Shown here: piece by piece, positions 1 to 6,066 of the stretch
Numbering within the stretch: position 1 is the first letter of the stretch
How the letters are laid out: every line of letters begins with the position of its first letter
DNA from: Gemmatimonadota bacterium
GTDB taxonomy: Bacteria > Gemmatimonadota > Gemmatimonadetes > Palauibacterales > Palauibacteraceae
Direction: 5' to 3'
Assembly: GCA_030598525.1 (NCBI GenBank)
Contig: JAUVPT010000094.1
Location: 1-6,620 of the forward strand
Length of the DNA stretch: 6,620 nt
The notes under the pieces: generated by a model
Seen by the model: the letters and a program-made list of their open reading frames with translations, nothing else
Databases searched by the model: none
What the model was told of the DNA's origin: nothing
Program-made: the position numbers and the translations under genes

Positions 1-1545
1 AAAGACCGACTCAGCGACGACTGTCCCTACTGCGGCGGCGGAGGTCAGGTGCTGTCGACGGATACCCTGGCCAACCAGGTCGAGCGTCTCCTGCTCAAGC
101 TTGCCGCGACGGGTAACGAAAAGGCGGTCCAGGTCAGGGCCAATCCGACTCTGGCCCTGATCCTCATGACCGATCGTGCCAACGGCTTGCAGAGCATCGC
201 GCGCAGCACGGGGATCCGTATCGATGTCGTGGATGATCCGCGCCTGCATCGCGAGCAGTTCCAGATCATCTCGTTGCACCGGCGCCGGGATCTGGTCGCC
301 GAAATCGAGAAGAGCGCCGGCGAGCGCCGGGATTCCGGGGCGCAACAGTCGCGGGCCGCGGAGCCCCGGAGGCGTCCGGATCGCGAACGCCCGGGTCGTG
401 GACGCGTGGATCGCGAGGAGGAGTCCGGAGACAGCGAGCGCGGGAGTCGTCGTCGCCGCAGTCGCAGGGATGAGGGTGACAGCCCGCGGGGCGACGAGCG
501 CCGTGGAGCGCGACGCGCCGCCGCGGAAGGTGCTCAATCCGGGACCGAGGAACGTCCGGTACGTCGCCGTCGTTCGCGTCCGAACGATGCTCCGCCGCGT
601 GAGCGGATGGCCGAGCCGGTGACGGAAGTGGTCGCCGAGACCAGTGGTCCGCGTACCAGTTCCGAGCACCCGGCCGCGGAGGAAGGTGAGGAAAGCCGTC
701 GCCGCCGTCGCCGGCGGGGTCGCCGTGGTGGTCGGGGTCGCAGACGCCGTGGTGAGGAAGAAGGCGAGACCCAGGTGGCGCCCACGGCTGAGAATCCGGC
801 CGTCGCCGAATCTACGCAAACGGTTCGTCCAGATGCCGTGTCAGAACGCGCATCGAGACCTGAACCCGTGCGCGAGTTTGCGCCGCAGCCCGAAGACCGG
901 CAGCCCGCGGAACGGACACCCGTCGACGCGGAACCACTGGTGAATTCGCAACCAGACCCGACTGGAGCTCCCCGTGACGAAGACGCTTCGAGGACAGACG
1001 AGGGGGAGCGTCCTCGTCGTCGCCGTCGTCGCCGCGGACCTCGAGGATCAGGGAGCGCCACGCCGCGGCCGGAGCCACAGAACGGTGACGAGGCGCCGCG
1101 GGTTTCCGCGGATCAGGAGGACGTGGTCAAGGTTCCCAGGACGGCCCCGGAACCTCTGACGGCCCCTGAACCCGAAATCAACCCGGAATTTGCGGCGGGT
1201 GTCGGTCGCGAGACTCGTCTGGTCGAGGATGCTCCCCCACGGCGTCGGCGACCCCGTGAACGTGCCGTGCAACCTGCGGGGGATTCATCGAGCGTCTCTC
1301 GGGAGTCGTACGTACGTCCCGTTCCCGAGGAAGAGTGGATGGAGCAGAAGCGGAGTGCGGATGAACGGGAGGCGGAACGAACGGTCAACGAACCGGTCGT
1401 GAGCCCGGATCCGGCCCCGAGCCCGGAGAGGGCGGAGGCAGTACCGCAACAGCGAACGGATCGACCGCGTCGTCGTCGTCGTCGTACGGCGGGAATACCC
1501 ACGCGGCTCATCGGTACGGGCAAGACGGATACGGACAAGGACTAG
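1..1545 (+). CDS. Ribonuclease E/G family protein, 3' part, with Arg-rich tail
   Basis: The reading frame is open from base 1, so the gene begins left of the window; the GTG at 49 is internal. Residues 8-11 of the visible frame read CPYC followed by GGGG. This matches the zinc-link (CPxCxGxG) by which RNase E/G protomers pair around a metal ion. The next ~85 residues resemble the end of the catalytic region (LxxxVERLLLKLA, then DDPRLHREQFQIISL, closer to RNase G than to E. coli RNase E). The family are endoribonucleases of mRNA decay and rRNA/tRNA processing. From about base 330 the protein becomes disordered and low-complexity: acidic/proline linkers separate six arginine clusters (about 445-468, 559-576, 697-750, 1009-1044, 1237-1260, 1462-1485). 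It ends in TAGIPTRLIGTGKTDTDKD. By analogy with RNase E the tail probably binds RNA or degradosome partners (inference). Family call confident; rne versus rng left open. Confidence 0.88.
   Translation, partial: KDRLSDDCPYCGGGGQVLSTDTLANQVERLLLKLAATGNEKAVQVRANPTLALILMTDRANGLQSIARSTGIRIDVVDDPRLHREQFQIISLHRRRDLVAEIEKSAGERRDSGAQQSRAAEPRRRPDRERPGRGRVDREEESGDSERGSRRRRSRRDEGDSPRGDERRGARRAAAEGAQSGTEERPVRRRRSRPNDAPPRERMAEPVTEVVAETSGPRTSSEHPAAEEGEESRRRRRRRGRRGGRGRRRRGEEEGETQVAPTAENPAVAESTQTVRPDAVSERASRPEPVREFAPQPEDRQPAERTPVDAEPLVNSQPDPTGAPRDEDASRTDEGERPRRRRRRRGPRGSGSATPRPEPQNGDEAPRVSADQEDVVKVPRTAPEPLTAPEPEINPEFAAGVGRETRLVEDAPPRRRRPRERAVQPAGDSSSVSRESYVRPVPEEEWMEQKRSADEREAERTVNEPVVSPDPAPSPERAEAVPQQRTDRPRRRRRRTAGIPTRLIGTGKTDTDKD
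1468..1485 (+). repeat. CGT x6 trinucleotide run encoding Arg6
   Basis: Six perfect CGT codons in a row encode the last arginine block of the RNase tail. The other blocks mix CGT and CGC. A pure triplet run could change length by slippage while keeping frame. Confidence 0.8.
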
Positions 1546-2150
1546 TCCGGCGATCCCGCACTGAAGAGGCCGGCCTGAAGAGCTGCGTCCTCTTCGAGCG
1601 GGAGAGTGGCAGAGATCCTCGGACCGACACGCTCCACCGTTTCCAGTGCCTCGAGATAGCCCCGGCCACGATCGTGGTCGGGGCTTCTCTGCACCAGGCG
1701 TTGAAAGCTGGATCCGTGGTCGTGCACGAGCAGGTGGATGAGTTCATGCAGGAGCACATCGGCGATCACCCAGCGGGGATGACCCACGAGGTGCGCACTG
1801 ATCCGGATCGTGCCTCGTTGGCCGTCGAAGCTGCAGCTGCCCCATCGCTTGTGCTGCCGGCGACTGAACCGCACCGACCATGGTGGCAGCGCGAGATCGT
1901 TCAGGTGGGAGCGGACAACTTGTGTGGCGAGTTCGGCAAGTGCGGCATCCGTGTAGACGGATTCACGCTGGAGCCGGTCCCAGAGCTGCCCGCGTAGTCT
2001 TTCGAGCGCCGCGTCGAGGCGTGGTCCCGCCGAGGAGGCCGGGATGCGGGCGACGAATCGGCCACCCTCCAGACTCAGTTCGATACTGCGCCGGCGTCCA
2101 GGTCGCAGCTCGATCTGGCGGGGAAAGGGATCAGCGACGGCTGGCTTCAC
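1542..2150 (-). CDS. YgjP/DUF45-type zinc metallopeptidase
   Basis: A 202-residue protein. The zinc motif HELIH is at residues 135-139, with a third likely ligand at H145 in HDHGSSF, the place of the family's NHSxxFW. The conserved RWGSC block is at 103-106 (W103, G104, S105, C106), followed by the TIRIS strand. This order, RWGSC then HExxH then HxxxF, is that of the YgjP/COG1451 M48-like family, distantly related to SprT/WLM proteases. The cellular substrate is not settled for this family. No signal peptide or membrane segment is seen, so it is likely cytoplasmic. The start is a GTG at 2148-2150 with AGGA six bases upstream (2157-2160). It lies inside the end of the rhomboid gene (20 bp overlap), so the two are probably translationally coupled. 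The stop TAG shares a CTAG with the stop of the convergent RNase gene. Confidence 0.85.
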   Translation of the reverse strand: MKPAVADPFPRQIELRPGRRRSIELSLEGGRFVARIPASSAGPRLDAALERLRGQLWDRLQRESVYTDAALAELATQVVRSHLNDLALPPWSVRFSRRQHKRWGSCSFDGQRGTIRISAHLVGHPRWVIADVLLHELIHLLVHDHGSSFQRLVQRSPDHDRGRGYLEALETVERVGPRISATLPLEEDAALQAGLFSAGSPD

Positions 2151-2982
2151 GCAGGGTCCTGAGTTCTTCCGGGGTCAACGAGTCCATACCCTCGCGGTTG
2201 ATCTTTTCCAGGATGCGGTTCGTCTCGCGCGTGAGATCGTTGCGATTCAGTTGCTCCTGCTCCGTGCGCTTCGTATTGGCGTCCATCTTTCGTCGGGCAC
2301 TTTGGGCACGGAACTTCCGGCCGAAGGCACCGACCCTCCAGTCCTGCTTCAGGTCGAGCCACCCGAACAGCATCCCGCCGAGATGCGCGAAGTGCGCGAG
2401 TCCGTCCTGGCGCCCGTCGAAGGCGGCGAACAGGTCGATCGCGGCGAGGCCCCAGACCAGATACTTCACCTTGATCGGGATGAAGAAGTAGAGGAAGACC
2501 TTCCGGTCCGGGTACATCATTGCGTAGGCGAGGAGTACACCCAGCACGGCTGCGCTGGCGCCGATTGTGTGAACCTGACTCGAGGGTCCCATGGCCCACG
2601 TGGTCAGCGCGCCCCCGACCCCGCAGATGACGTAGTACCAGAGGAACGGCTTACTGCCCCACTGGTGCTCGACGGTCGTCCCGAACATCCACAGGATCAG
2701 CATGTTGACGAAGATGTGGCTGAAGGAACCGTGCAGGAACATGTACGTGAACAACTGCCAGACCTTGCCACCGGCGAATACATCGGCCGGAACGAAGCCG
2801 AAGTTCCGGGCGATCTCGATCGCATCCACGCCCGGAAGGAGTTCCATCGCGAACAAGGCCAGGTTCACGATGAGCAGGTTCTTGACGACCGGCGGGAGAG
2901 GCACGCCGGGACCGAACTGAGGACGGGTGCCGCGGGCGAACGGCGAGCCAGGGCCTCGGAATCCTCCACCGGGTTTGCGCAT
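2131..2982 (-). CDS. Rhomboid family intramembrane serine protease
   Basis: A 283-residue membrane protein. Rhomboids cleave membrane proteins within the bilayer using a Ser-His dyad. The nucleophile is S143 in TIGASAAVLG and the partner is H200 in AHFAHLGG. The HxxxN motif is present (H89, N93), with the usual WQLFTYMFLH entry at 75-84. About six hydrophobic segments are visible (near 33-50, 80-103, 112-131, 138-157, 165-187, 197-210). The N-terminal 30 residues are Gly/Pro/Arg-rich and cytosolic-looking. The C-terminal ~70 residues are charged, probably helical, and end with MDSLTPEELRTLREASRR, a tail like the DUF6576 type found after many bacterial rhomboids. The ATG at 2982 is chosen because the hydrophobic core begins soon after and GGAG lies nine bases upstream. 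The frame stays open to 3303, but that part is not rhomboid-like. The following YgjP-like gene overlaps its end. Confidence 0.93.
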   Translation of the reverse strand: MRKPGGGFRGPGSPFARGTRPQFGPGVPLPPVVKNLLIVNLALFAMELLPGVDAIEIARNFGFVPADVFAGGKVWQLFTYMFLHGSFSHIFVNMLILWMFGTTVEHQWGSKPFLWYYVICGVGGALTTWAMGPSSQVHTIGASAAVLGVLLAYAMMYPDRKVFLYFFIPIKVKYLVWGLAAIDLFAAFDGRQDGLAHFAHLGGMLFGWLDLKQDWRVGAFGRKFRAQSARRKMDANTKRTEQEQLNRNDLTRETNRILEKINREGMDSLTPEELRTLREASRR

Positions 2983-2991
2983 GGTCGGGTG

Positions 2992-2995
2992 CTCC
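2992..2995 (-). promoter_or_regulatory. Shine-Dalgarno of the rhomboid gene
   Basis: GGAG on the minus strand, nine bases before the ATG at 2982. It supports this start over upstream in-frame starts. Confidence 0.55.
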
Positions 2996-3102
2996 GCGAG
3001 CGGGTGTGAAAGCGTTGGGGGGAACAACTCTACCAAGCATAGAATGCCCCAGAACCGACTTCGAGCACAACCGGCTGGCGTGGGTCGCAGCGGGTGGCCA
3101 AC

Positions 3103-3108
3103 TGGAGG
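3103..3108 (+). promoter_or_regulatory. Shine-Dalgarno of the LOG-family gene
   Basis: TGGAGG seven bases before the ATG at 3116. It fixes that start rather than the in-frame ATG at 2927. Confidence 0.7.
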
Positions 3109-3115
3109 CGTCAAG

Positions 3116-3643
3116 ATGACCGTTGAGAGGCGTTGTGTCTGCTTCGGAAGTTCCCGTACGGATCCCGACGGTGCCGCCGGCCGGCTTGCCCACGCTTGCG
3201 GGGTGGAAATCGCCCGCCTCGGCTGGACCCTCATGTCTGGTGGATACGAGGGCGCGATGGGTGCGGCGAGTCGAGGGGCGCAGGGGACCGGTGGCCGGGT
3301 CATCGGCGTGACGACACCAATTTTCCAGGCGCGGACGCCAAACGCCGCGCTGCACGAAGAATGGACGGAGCCGGACTACCTCGCCCGCATGTCCACGCTG
3401 CTGCGGCAGGGTCACGCCTTTCTCGGACTTCCCGGCGGGCTGGGTACGCTCTCGGAATGGATGGTGGCCTGGTGCCTGGCCTCGATCGGGCAGCTTCCCG
3501 GACCTCTGGTTCTCTTCCGGGATCCGTGGGAACCGGTTCTGCTCGGGGTCTGCGATCTCGAGGATGTCGGTGACGATCTCGCCACGCTCGTGCACTGGAT
3601 CGACGGCCCGCCCGATCTCGCGAGGGTACTTGGCCCGGCCTGA
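3116..3643 (+). CDS. LOG-family (SLOG) protein, possible nucleotide phosphoribohydrolase
   Basis: A 175-residue cytoplasmic protein with the Rossmann-like LOG fold. The signature PGGxGTxxE is at 106-114 (PGGLGTLSE). The family's catalytic arginine aligns with R91, 14 residues before the L of LPGG. An N-terminal VCFGSS strand-loop (8-13), an SGGYEGAMGAAS loop (41-52; the place of the family's GGGxxGLMG) and GRVIGV (60-65) complete the fold. Characterised LOG members remove ribose 5'-monophosphate from cytokinin nucleotides or related NMPs. In bacteria many members have unknown substrates. The usual RK pair is RM here, and the protein is shorter than typical ~190-residue members, so the substrate is uncertain. 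The gene diverges from the rhomboid gene and stands alone upstream of the GAPDH. Its stop codon falls in the loop of a GC-rich hairpin. Confidence 0.88.
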   Translation: MTVERRCVCFGSSRTDPDGAAGRLAHACGVEIARLGWTLMSGGYEGAMGAASRGAQGTGGRVIGVTTPIFQARTPNAALHEEWTEPDYLARMSTLLRQGHAFLGLPGGLGTLSEWMVAWCLASIGQLPGPLVLFRDPWEPVLLGVCDLEDVGDDLATLVHWIDGPPDLARVLGPA

Positions 3644-3654
3644 GTTGCCGGGCC
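3632..3654 (+). terminator. GC-rich hairpin spanning the LOG stop codon
   Basis: GGCCCGGC (3632-3639) and GCCGGGCC (3647-3654) form an 8 bp perfect stem with a 7-base loop containing the TGA at 3641-3643. No T tract follows, so intrinsic termination is uncertain. It may instead stabilise the mRNA 3' end. Confidence 0.4.
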
Positions 3655-3692
3655 TCGCAAAAGCTCCGCGGATGCGGTCCCGGGGGCAGCCG

Positions 3693-3741
3693 GGGCCGGA
3701 AATTCCTGCTATCGTGACCGCTGTTGCACGGATTCCGGCCC
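3693..3741. repeat. 9 bp inverted repeat in the GAPDH leader
   Basis: GGGCCGGAA (3693-3701) and its exact complement TTCCGGCCC (3733-3741) flank a 31-base spacer. The spacer holds TGCTATCGT, whose TATCGT (3710-3715) could be an extended -10 element, though I see no good -35. A direct repeat CGGATTCC occurs at 3729-3736 and 3761-3768, 32 bp apart. The arrangement could be an operator around a promoter, or an mRNA leader hairpin. Both readings are inference. Confidence 0.35.
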
Positions 3742-3786
3742 GGCCGGGGCGATGGATCCGCGGATTCCAGTCTCATCTCTGTTGCC

Positions 3787-3793
3787 AGGGAGG
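3787..3793 (+). promoter_or_regulatory. Strong Shine-Dalgarno of the GAPDH gene
   Basis: AGGGAGG, eight bases before the ATG at 3802. It is the best ribosome site in the window and selects this start over the ATG at 3724, fitting a highly expressed metabolic enzyme. Confidence 0.75.
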
Positions 3794-3801
3794 CACGGTT
3801 C

Positions 3802-4872
3802 ATGAGCCGCGAAAAGAAGATTCTGGTCGTGGGCACCGGTACGATTGGTGAGCCGTTGATCGGCTTGCTGAGCGCGTATCAGGCCGATCTCGGTATCGAC
3901 GAAGTGATCTTCCACAAGAGAACGCCCCTGCTCACGGACCGCTCCAAGGTTCGTGAACTGATCCGGCGCGGGGCGAAGCTTGCGACGGATCCCGAACGCG
4001 CCTCCTCGTTCGAGGAGCTGGAAGTCGGCACGCCGGCCTATACCACGGAGCAGGCCCTCGAGGAAGCCTCGGTGGTGATTGACTGCACGCCGGCGGGCAA
4101 CAAGATGAAAGAAGATCTCTACAACGACTTTGCCCAGAACACGGAGCTCTTTGTCGCGCAGGGCAGTGAGTTTGGTTTTGGCAAGATGTACGCGCGGGGC
4201 ATCAATGATCGCGCACTGATCCACGGCGAAGACAAGTTCATCCAGGTGGTCAGTTGCAATACGCACAACATCAGCGTGCTGATCGATACCCTGGCCCTTG
4301 ATGACGGGCAGGACAACCTCAAGCAGGGTCGTTTCCTCTGCATCCGCCGCAGCAATGATCTCAGCCAGGACACGTCGTTTATCCCCAGTCCCGAGGTGGG
4401 CAAGCACGGCGACCCCATCTATGGCACGCACCATGCGCGTGATGCCTACCATCTGTTCAAGACCATGGGTCTGGAGCTGAATCTGTTCAGTAGCGCGCTG
4501 AAGCTCAACACGCAGTACATGCACGTGATTCAGTACCACCTGCAGTTGAACAAATCCACGGACATGGATGCCGTGCTGCAGAGGATCCGTGACAACGACC
4601 GGATCGCGACCACGTACAAGAAGACCGCGAATTCCGTCTTCAGTTTTGGTCGGGACCATGGCTTCTTCGGCCGAATTCTCAACCAGACGGTGATTCCCAC
4701 CGAGACACTTGCGGTGATGCAGGGCGGCAAGGAAATCGTGGGCTATTGCTTCACGCCGCAGGACGGGAACTCGATCGTCAGTTCGATCGCGGCCAGCCTG
4801 TGGGCGCTGTACCCGGACAGCTACGAGGAAAAGGTGCAGTGTCTGAAGGAATGGTACTTCGACGAAGTCTGA
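3802..4872 (+). CDS. Type II (archaeal-type) glyceraldehyde-3-phosphate dehydrogenase
   Basis: A 356-residue cytoplasmic enzyme. Type II GAPDH oxidises glyceraldehyde 3-phosphate to 1,3-bisphosphoglycerate with NAD(P)+, or runs the reverse step in gluconeogenesis. The N-terminus has a Rossmann nucleotide loop, VVGTGTIG (9-16). VIDCTPAG (92-99) precedes the catalytic region, and the presumed catalytic cysteine is C152 in VVSCNT (149-154). IRRSND (181-186) matches the archaeal VRRxxD stretch, and a His pair (H210, H211, GTHHARD) lies where the archaeal enzymes carry their HHGPD motif with the catalytic His. The archaeal enzymes have about 335-345 residues, so this one is slightly long. The N-terminal third differs most, which leaves coenzyme preference open. 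The gene looks monocistronic: a palindromic leader upstream, a strong hairpin downstream. Lysine codons are overwhelmingly AAG, as expected for high expression. A related dehydrogenase with another substrate is the alternative. Confidence 0.8.
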   Translation: MSREKKILVVGTGTIGEPLIGLLSAYQADLGIDEVIFHKRTPLLTDRSKVRELIRRGAKLATDPERASSFEELEVGTPAYTTEQALEEASVVIDCTPAGNKMKEDLYNDFAQNTELFVAQGSEFGFGKMYARGINDRALIHGEDKFIQVVSCNTHNISVLIDTLALDDGQDNLKQGRFLCIRRSNDLSQDTSFIPSPEVGKHGDPIYGTHHARDAYHLFKTMGLELNLFSSALKLNTQYMHVIQYHLQLNKSTDMDAVLQRIRDNDRIATTYKKTANSVFSFGRDHGFFGRILNQTVIPTETLAVMQGGKEIVGYCFTPQDGNSIVSSIAASLWALYPDSYEEKVQCLKEWYFDEV

Positions 4873-4893
4873 GGTCGGCCTGACTGCTCAGGG

Positions 4894-4937
4894 AATGGCA
4901 GTGCGCCCCCTCCATGACGGAGGGGGCGCCTGTCATT
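4894..4937. terminator. Long hairpin between convergent genes, likely bidirectional terminator
   Basis: A perfect 11 bp stem (4903-4913 with 4919-4929) closes a 5-base ATGAC loop. The stem continues outward for 8 more pairs (4894-4901 with 4930-4937), with only T4902 bulged and one G-U wobble. It lies 21 bases after the GAPDH stop and 21 bases beyond the end of the convergent FHA gene. There is no long T tract, but the outer arm ends in CATT. Confidence 0.7.
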
Positions 4938-4958
4938 GACGAAGTTCGGAGTGCGGGA

Positions 4959-5366
4959 TCAGTCGGCCACGTAGGTCATCGGCCCGCGTTCCTCGACGAG
5001 GAGTTGGTAGCGCACCGATCCGAATCGGATCCGGTCACCATCCTCGAGCAGTGCGGTGTCGACACGCTCGCTGTTGACGAAACTCCCGTTGCTGCTGCCC
5101 TTGTCCACCAGCTCGAGCTGACCGTCGGTACTGATGTGGATCTCGGCGTGGTCCCGGGACACGGATTCGTGCGTGAGCGCCATTGTCGACTCTTCGCCCC
5201 GGCCAACCAGAAACGGAAGACGGGTGATCCAGATATTCTCGCCGGCTCCCGGACCTTCGAGCACGACCAGCGCGACCTCATACCGTCGCAGAAAGCTCAG
5301 GGCTTCGTGGTCGCGTGCCGATTCGGCGCGGGCGTCAATGGTCTCGCCGGGCAGCTGCTCGGACAT
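4959..5366 (-). CDS. Small FHA-domain protein
   Basis: A 135-residue soluble protein that is mostly one forkhead-associated domain, a module that binds phosphothreonine peptides. The diagnostic residues are all present: G55-R56 (LVGRGEES), S70/R71/H73 (SVSRDHAEI), and N93-G94 with N98 (SSNGSFVN). The domain covers about residues 30-125. The N-terminal ~29 residues are polar and charged. No kinase is encoded in the window, so the partner is unknown. The ATG at 5364-5366 is chosen because GGAGG sits four bases upstream and the longer frame to 5471 would overlap kynB with a Cys/Arg-rich stretch of no domain character. It is the last gene of the minus-strand TPR-KynB-FHA series, 58 bp after the kynB stop. 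Confidence 0.9.
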   Translation of the reverse strand: MSEQLPGETIDARAESARDHEALSFLRRYEVALVVLEGPGAGENIWITRLPFLVGRGEESTMALTHESVSRDHAEIHISTDGQLELVDKGSSNGSFVNSERVDTALLEDGDRIRFGSVRYQLLVEERGPMTYVAD

Positions 5367-5369
5367 CGG

Positions 5370-5376
5370 TCCTCCA
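5370..5376 (-). promoter_or_regulatory. Shine-Dalgarno of the FHA gene
   Basis: TGGAGGA on the minus strand, ending three bases before the ATG at 5366. The spacing is short but the core match is good, and it decides the start. Confidence 0.6.
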
Positions 5377-5424
5377 GATGAGTGCGGGCGCCGCCGTGGG
5401 CACCGGCCAGGGGGTAGTTCCCGG

Positions 5425-6057
5425 TCAGTCCGCAGACAACTCGCGTAGCACCGCTCGCACCGGCGAGGCATCGAGTCCGGACCAGCGCAGTGGCAACGCG
5501 ATCAATTCCCAGTAACCCGGATCCACATGCGCGAGGACGAGGTTCTCGAGAATCGCCACGCGGGCACCGAGCAGCGCGTGGTGAGCGTCCATGGTCCTGC
5601 TGTCGAACTGATCCATGGAGGGTGTGTCGAGTCCGATCAGGAGAGCCCCTCGGTCGGCAAGCCATCGGGCCGCCTCCCGGGACAGGCTCACGAATTCCCT
5701 GGGGAATTCCGTGCCTGCATCGTCCCGCGTACGCACCAGGATCCGTGGAGTATTGGCAAGATCGATGCCGACGAAGTGGGAGGGCTCGATCTGACCCTCG
5801 CGCGGTCCGTCGATCACGATGCAGGGTCCGAGATACGGGCCCAGAGGCACTTCCCCGATGCCGGCGGCGCCGGGCAGGAAGTGGAGCGGGGCATCGGCGT
5901 GAGTTCCGTTATGCGGGCTGGTGGTGATACGCGAGACGTTGCAGCTGGCACCCTTCGCCATGTCCCAGCTGAACTCACTGGAGAAGGGGGTGTCTCCTGG
6001 CCACACGCCGGTCGCGGCGTTCACTGGCTGGCTGATGTCTACGATCCGGCGCGACAT
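5425..6057 (-). CDS. kynB: Kynurenine formamidase (arylformamidase, cyclase family)
   Basis: A 210-residue cytoplasmic metal enzyme that hydrolyses N-formylkynurenine to kynurenine and formate, the second step of tryptophan breakdown by the kynurenine route. The metal motif HNGTHADAPLH is at 49-59: H49, H53 and D55 as ligands and H59 as the likely catalytic residue. W19 in VWPGD matches the substrate-side tryptophan of KynB. The family-specific LIGLDTPSMD (140-149), TMDAHHALL (155-163, giving the further ligand H159/H160), ILENL with E171, and ELIALPLRWSGLDASPVRAV (184-203) are all present. Length equals that of known KynB. The ATG at 6057 gives the standard IVDIS start. The ribosome site is weak (GGGA three bases upstream), and translation may be coupled to the TPR gene, which stops nine bases upstream. 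No kynA or kynU is in the window. Confidence 0.93.
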   Translation of the reverse strand: MSRRIVDISQPVNAATGVWPGDTPFSSEFSWDMAKGASCNVSRITTSPHNGTHADAPLHFLPGAAGIGEVPLGPYLGPCIVIDGPREGQIEPSHFVGIDLANTPRILVRTRDDAGTEFPREFVSLSREAARWLADRGALLIGLDTPSMDQFDSRTMDAHHALLGARVAILENLVLAHVDPGYWELIALPLRWSGLDASPVRAVLRELSAD

Positions 6058-6066
6058 TGGTCCCGC

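Larger units (their letters stand above)
2983..3115. promoter_or_regulatory. Divergent intergenic region (rhomboid / LOG)
   Basis: These 133 bp separate two divergent starts, so promoters for both genes should lie here. The most AT-rich part is around 3022-3046. A plus-strand TAGAAT (3040-3045) and, on the other strand, TATGCT (3036-3041) could be overlapping -10 elements. A TTGGGG at 3015-3020 is 19 bases upstream of the plus -10, longer than ideal. No convincing -35 was found for the minus side. Element assignment is tentative; the functional role of the gap is inferred from gene orientation. Confidence 0.35.

Noticed and set aside
534..1061. 175-residue minus-strand frame rich in Arg and Ser
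   Set aside because: It is the complement of the RNase arginine blocks; its composition is explained by GC-rich repeats and it has no domain or ribosome site.
697..1260. Spaced similar blocks resembling a CRISPR or tandem array
   Set aside because: The blocks are arginine codons of differing length and spacing inside one reading frame, not identical repeats with unique spacers.
1880..3009. Long plus-strand frames across the metallopeptidase and rhomboid genes
   Set aside because: Antisense to two well-recognised proteins; no family resemblance.
2927..3115. N-terminal extension of the LOG frame
   Set aside because: It would overlap the start of the rhomboid gene; TGGAGG and the family's usual N-terminus place the start at 3116.
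2983..3303. N-terminal extension of the rhomboid frame
   Set aside because: It overlaps the LOG gene and its start, reads as low-complexity non-membrane sequence, and the ATG at 2982 has its own ribosome site.
3709..4659. 316-residue minus-strand frame opposite the GAPDH
   Set aside because: Long antisense shadow of a codon-biased gene; no recognisable motif, and the plus strand has catalytic residues and a strong ribosome site.
4914..5381. 155-residue plus-strand frame over the FHA gene
   Set aside because: Complement of a gene with all FHA signature residues; no independent support.
5367..5424. Possible hidden small gene or promoter between kynB and FHA
   Set aside because: 58 bp, GC-rich, no -10/-35 pair or frame with support beyond the FHA ribosome site.
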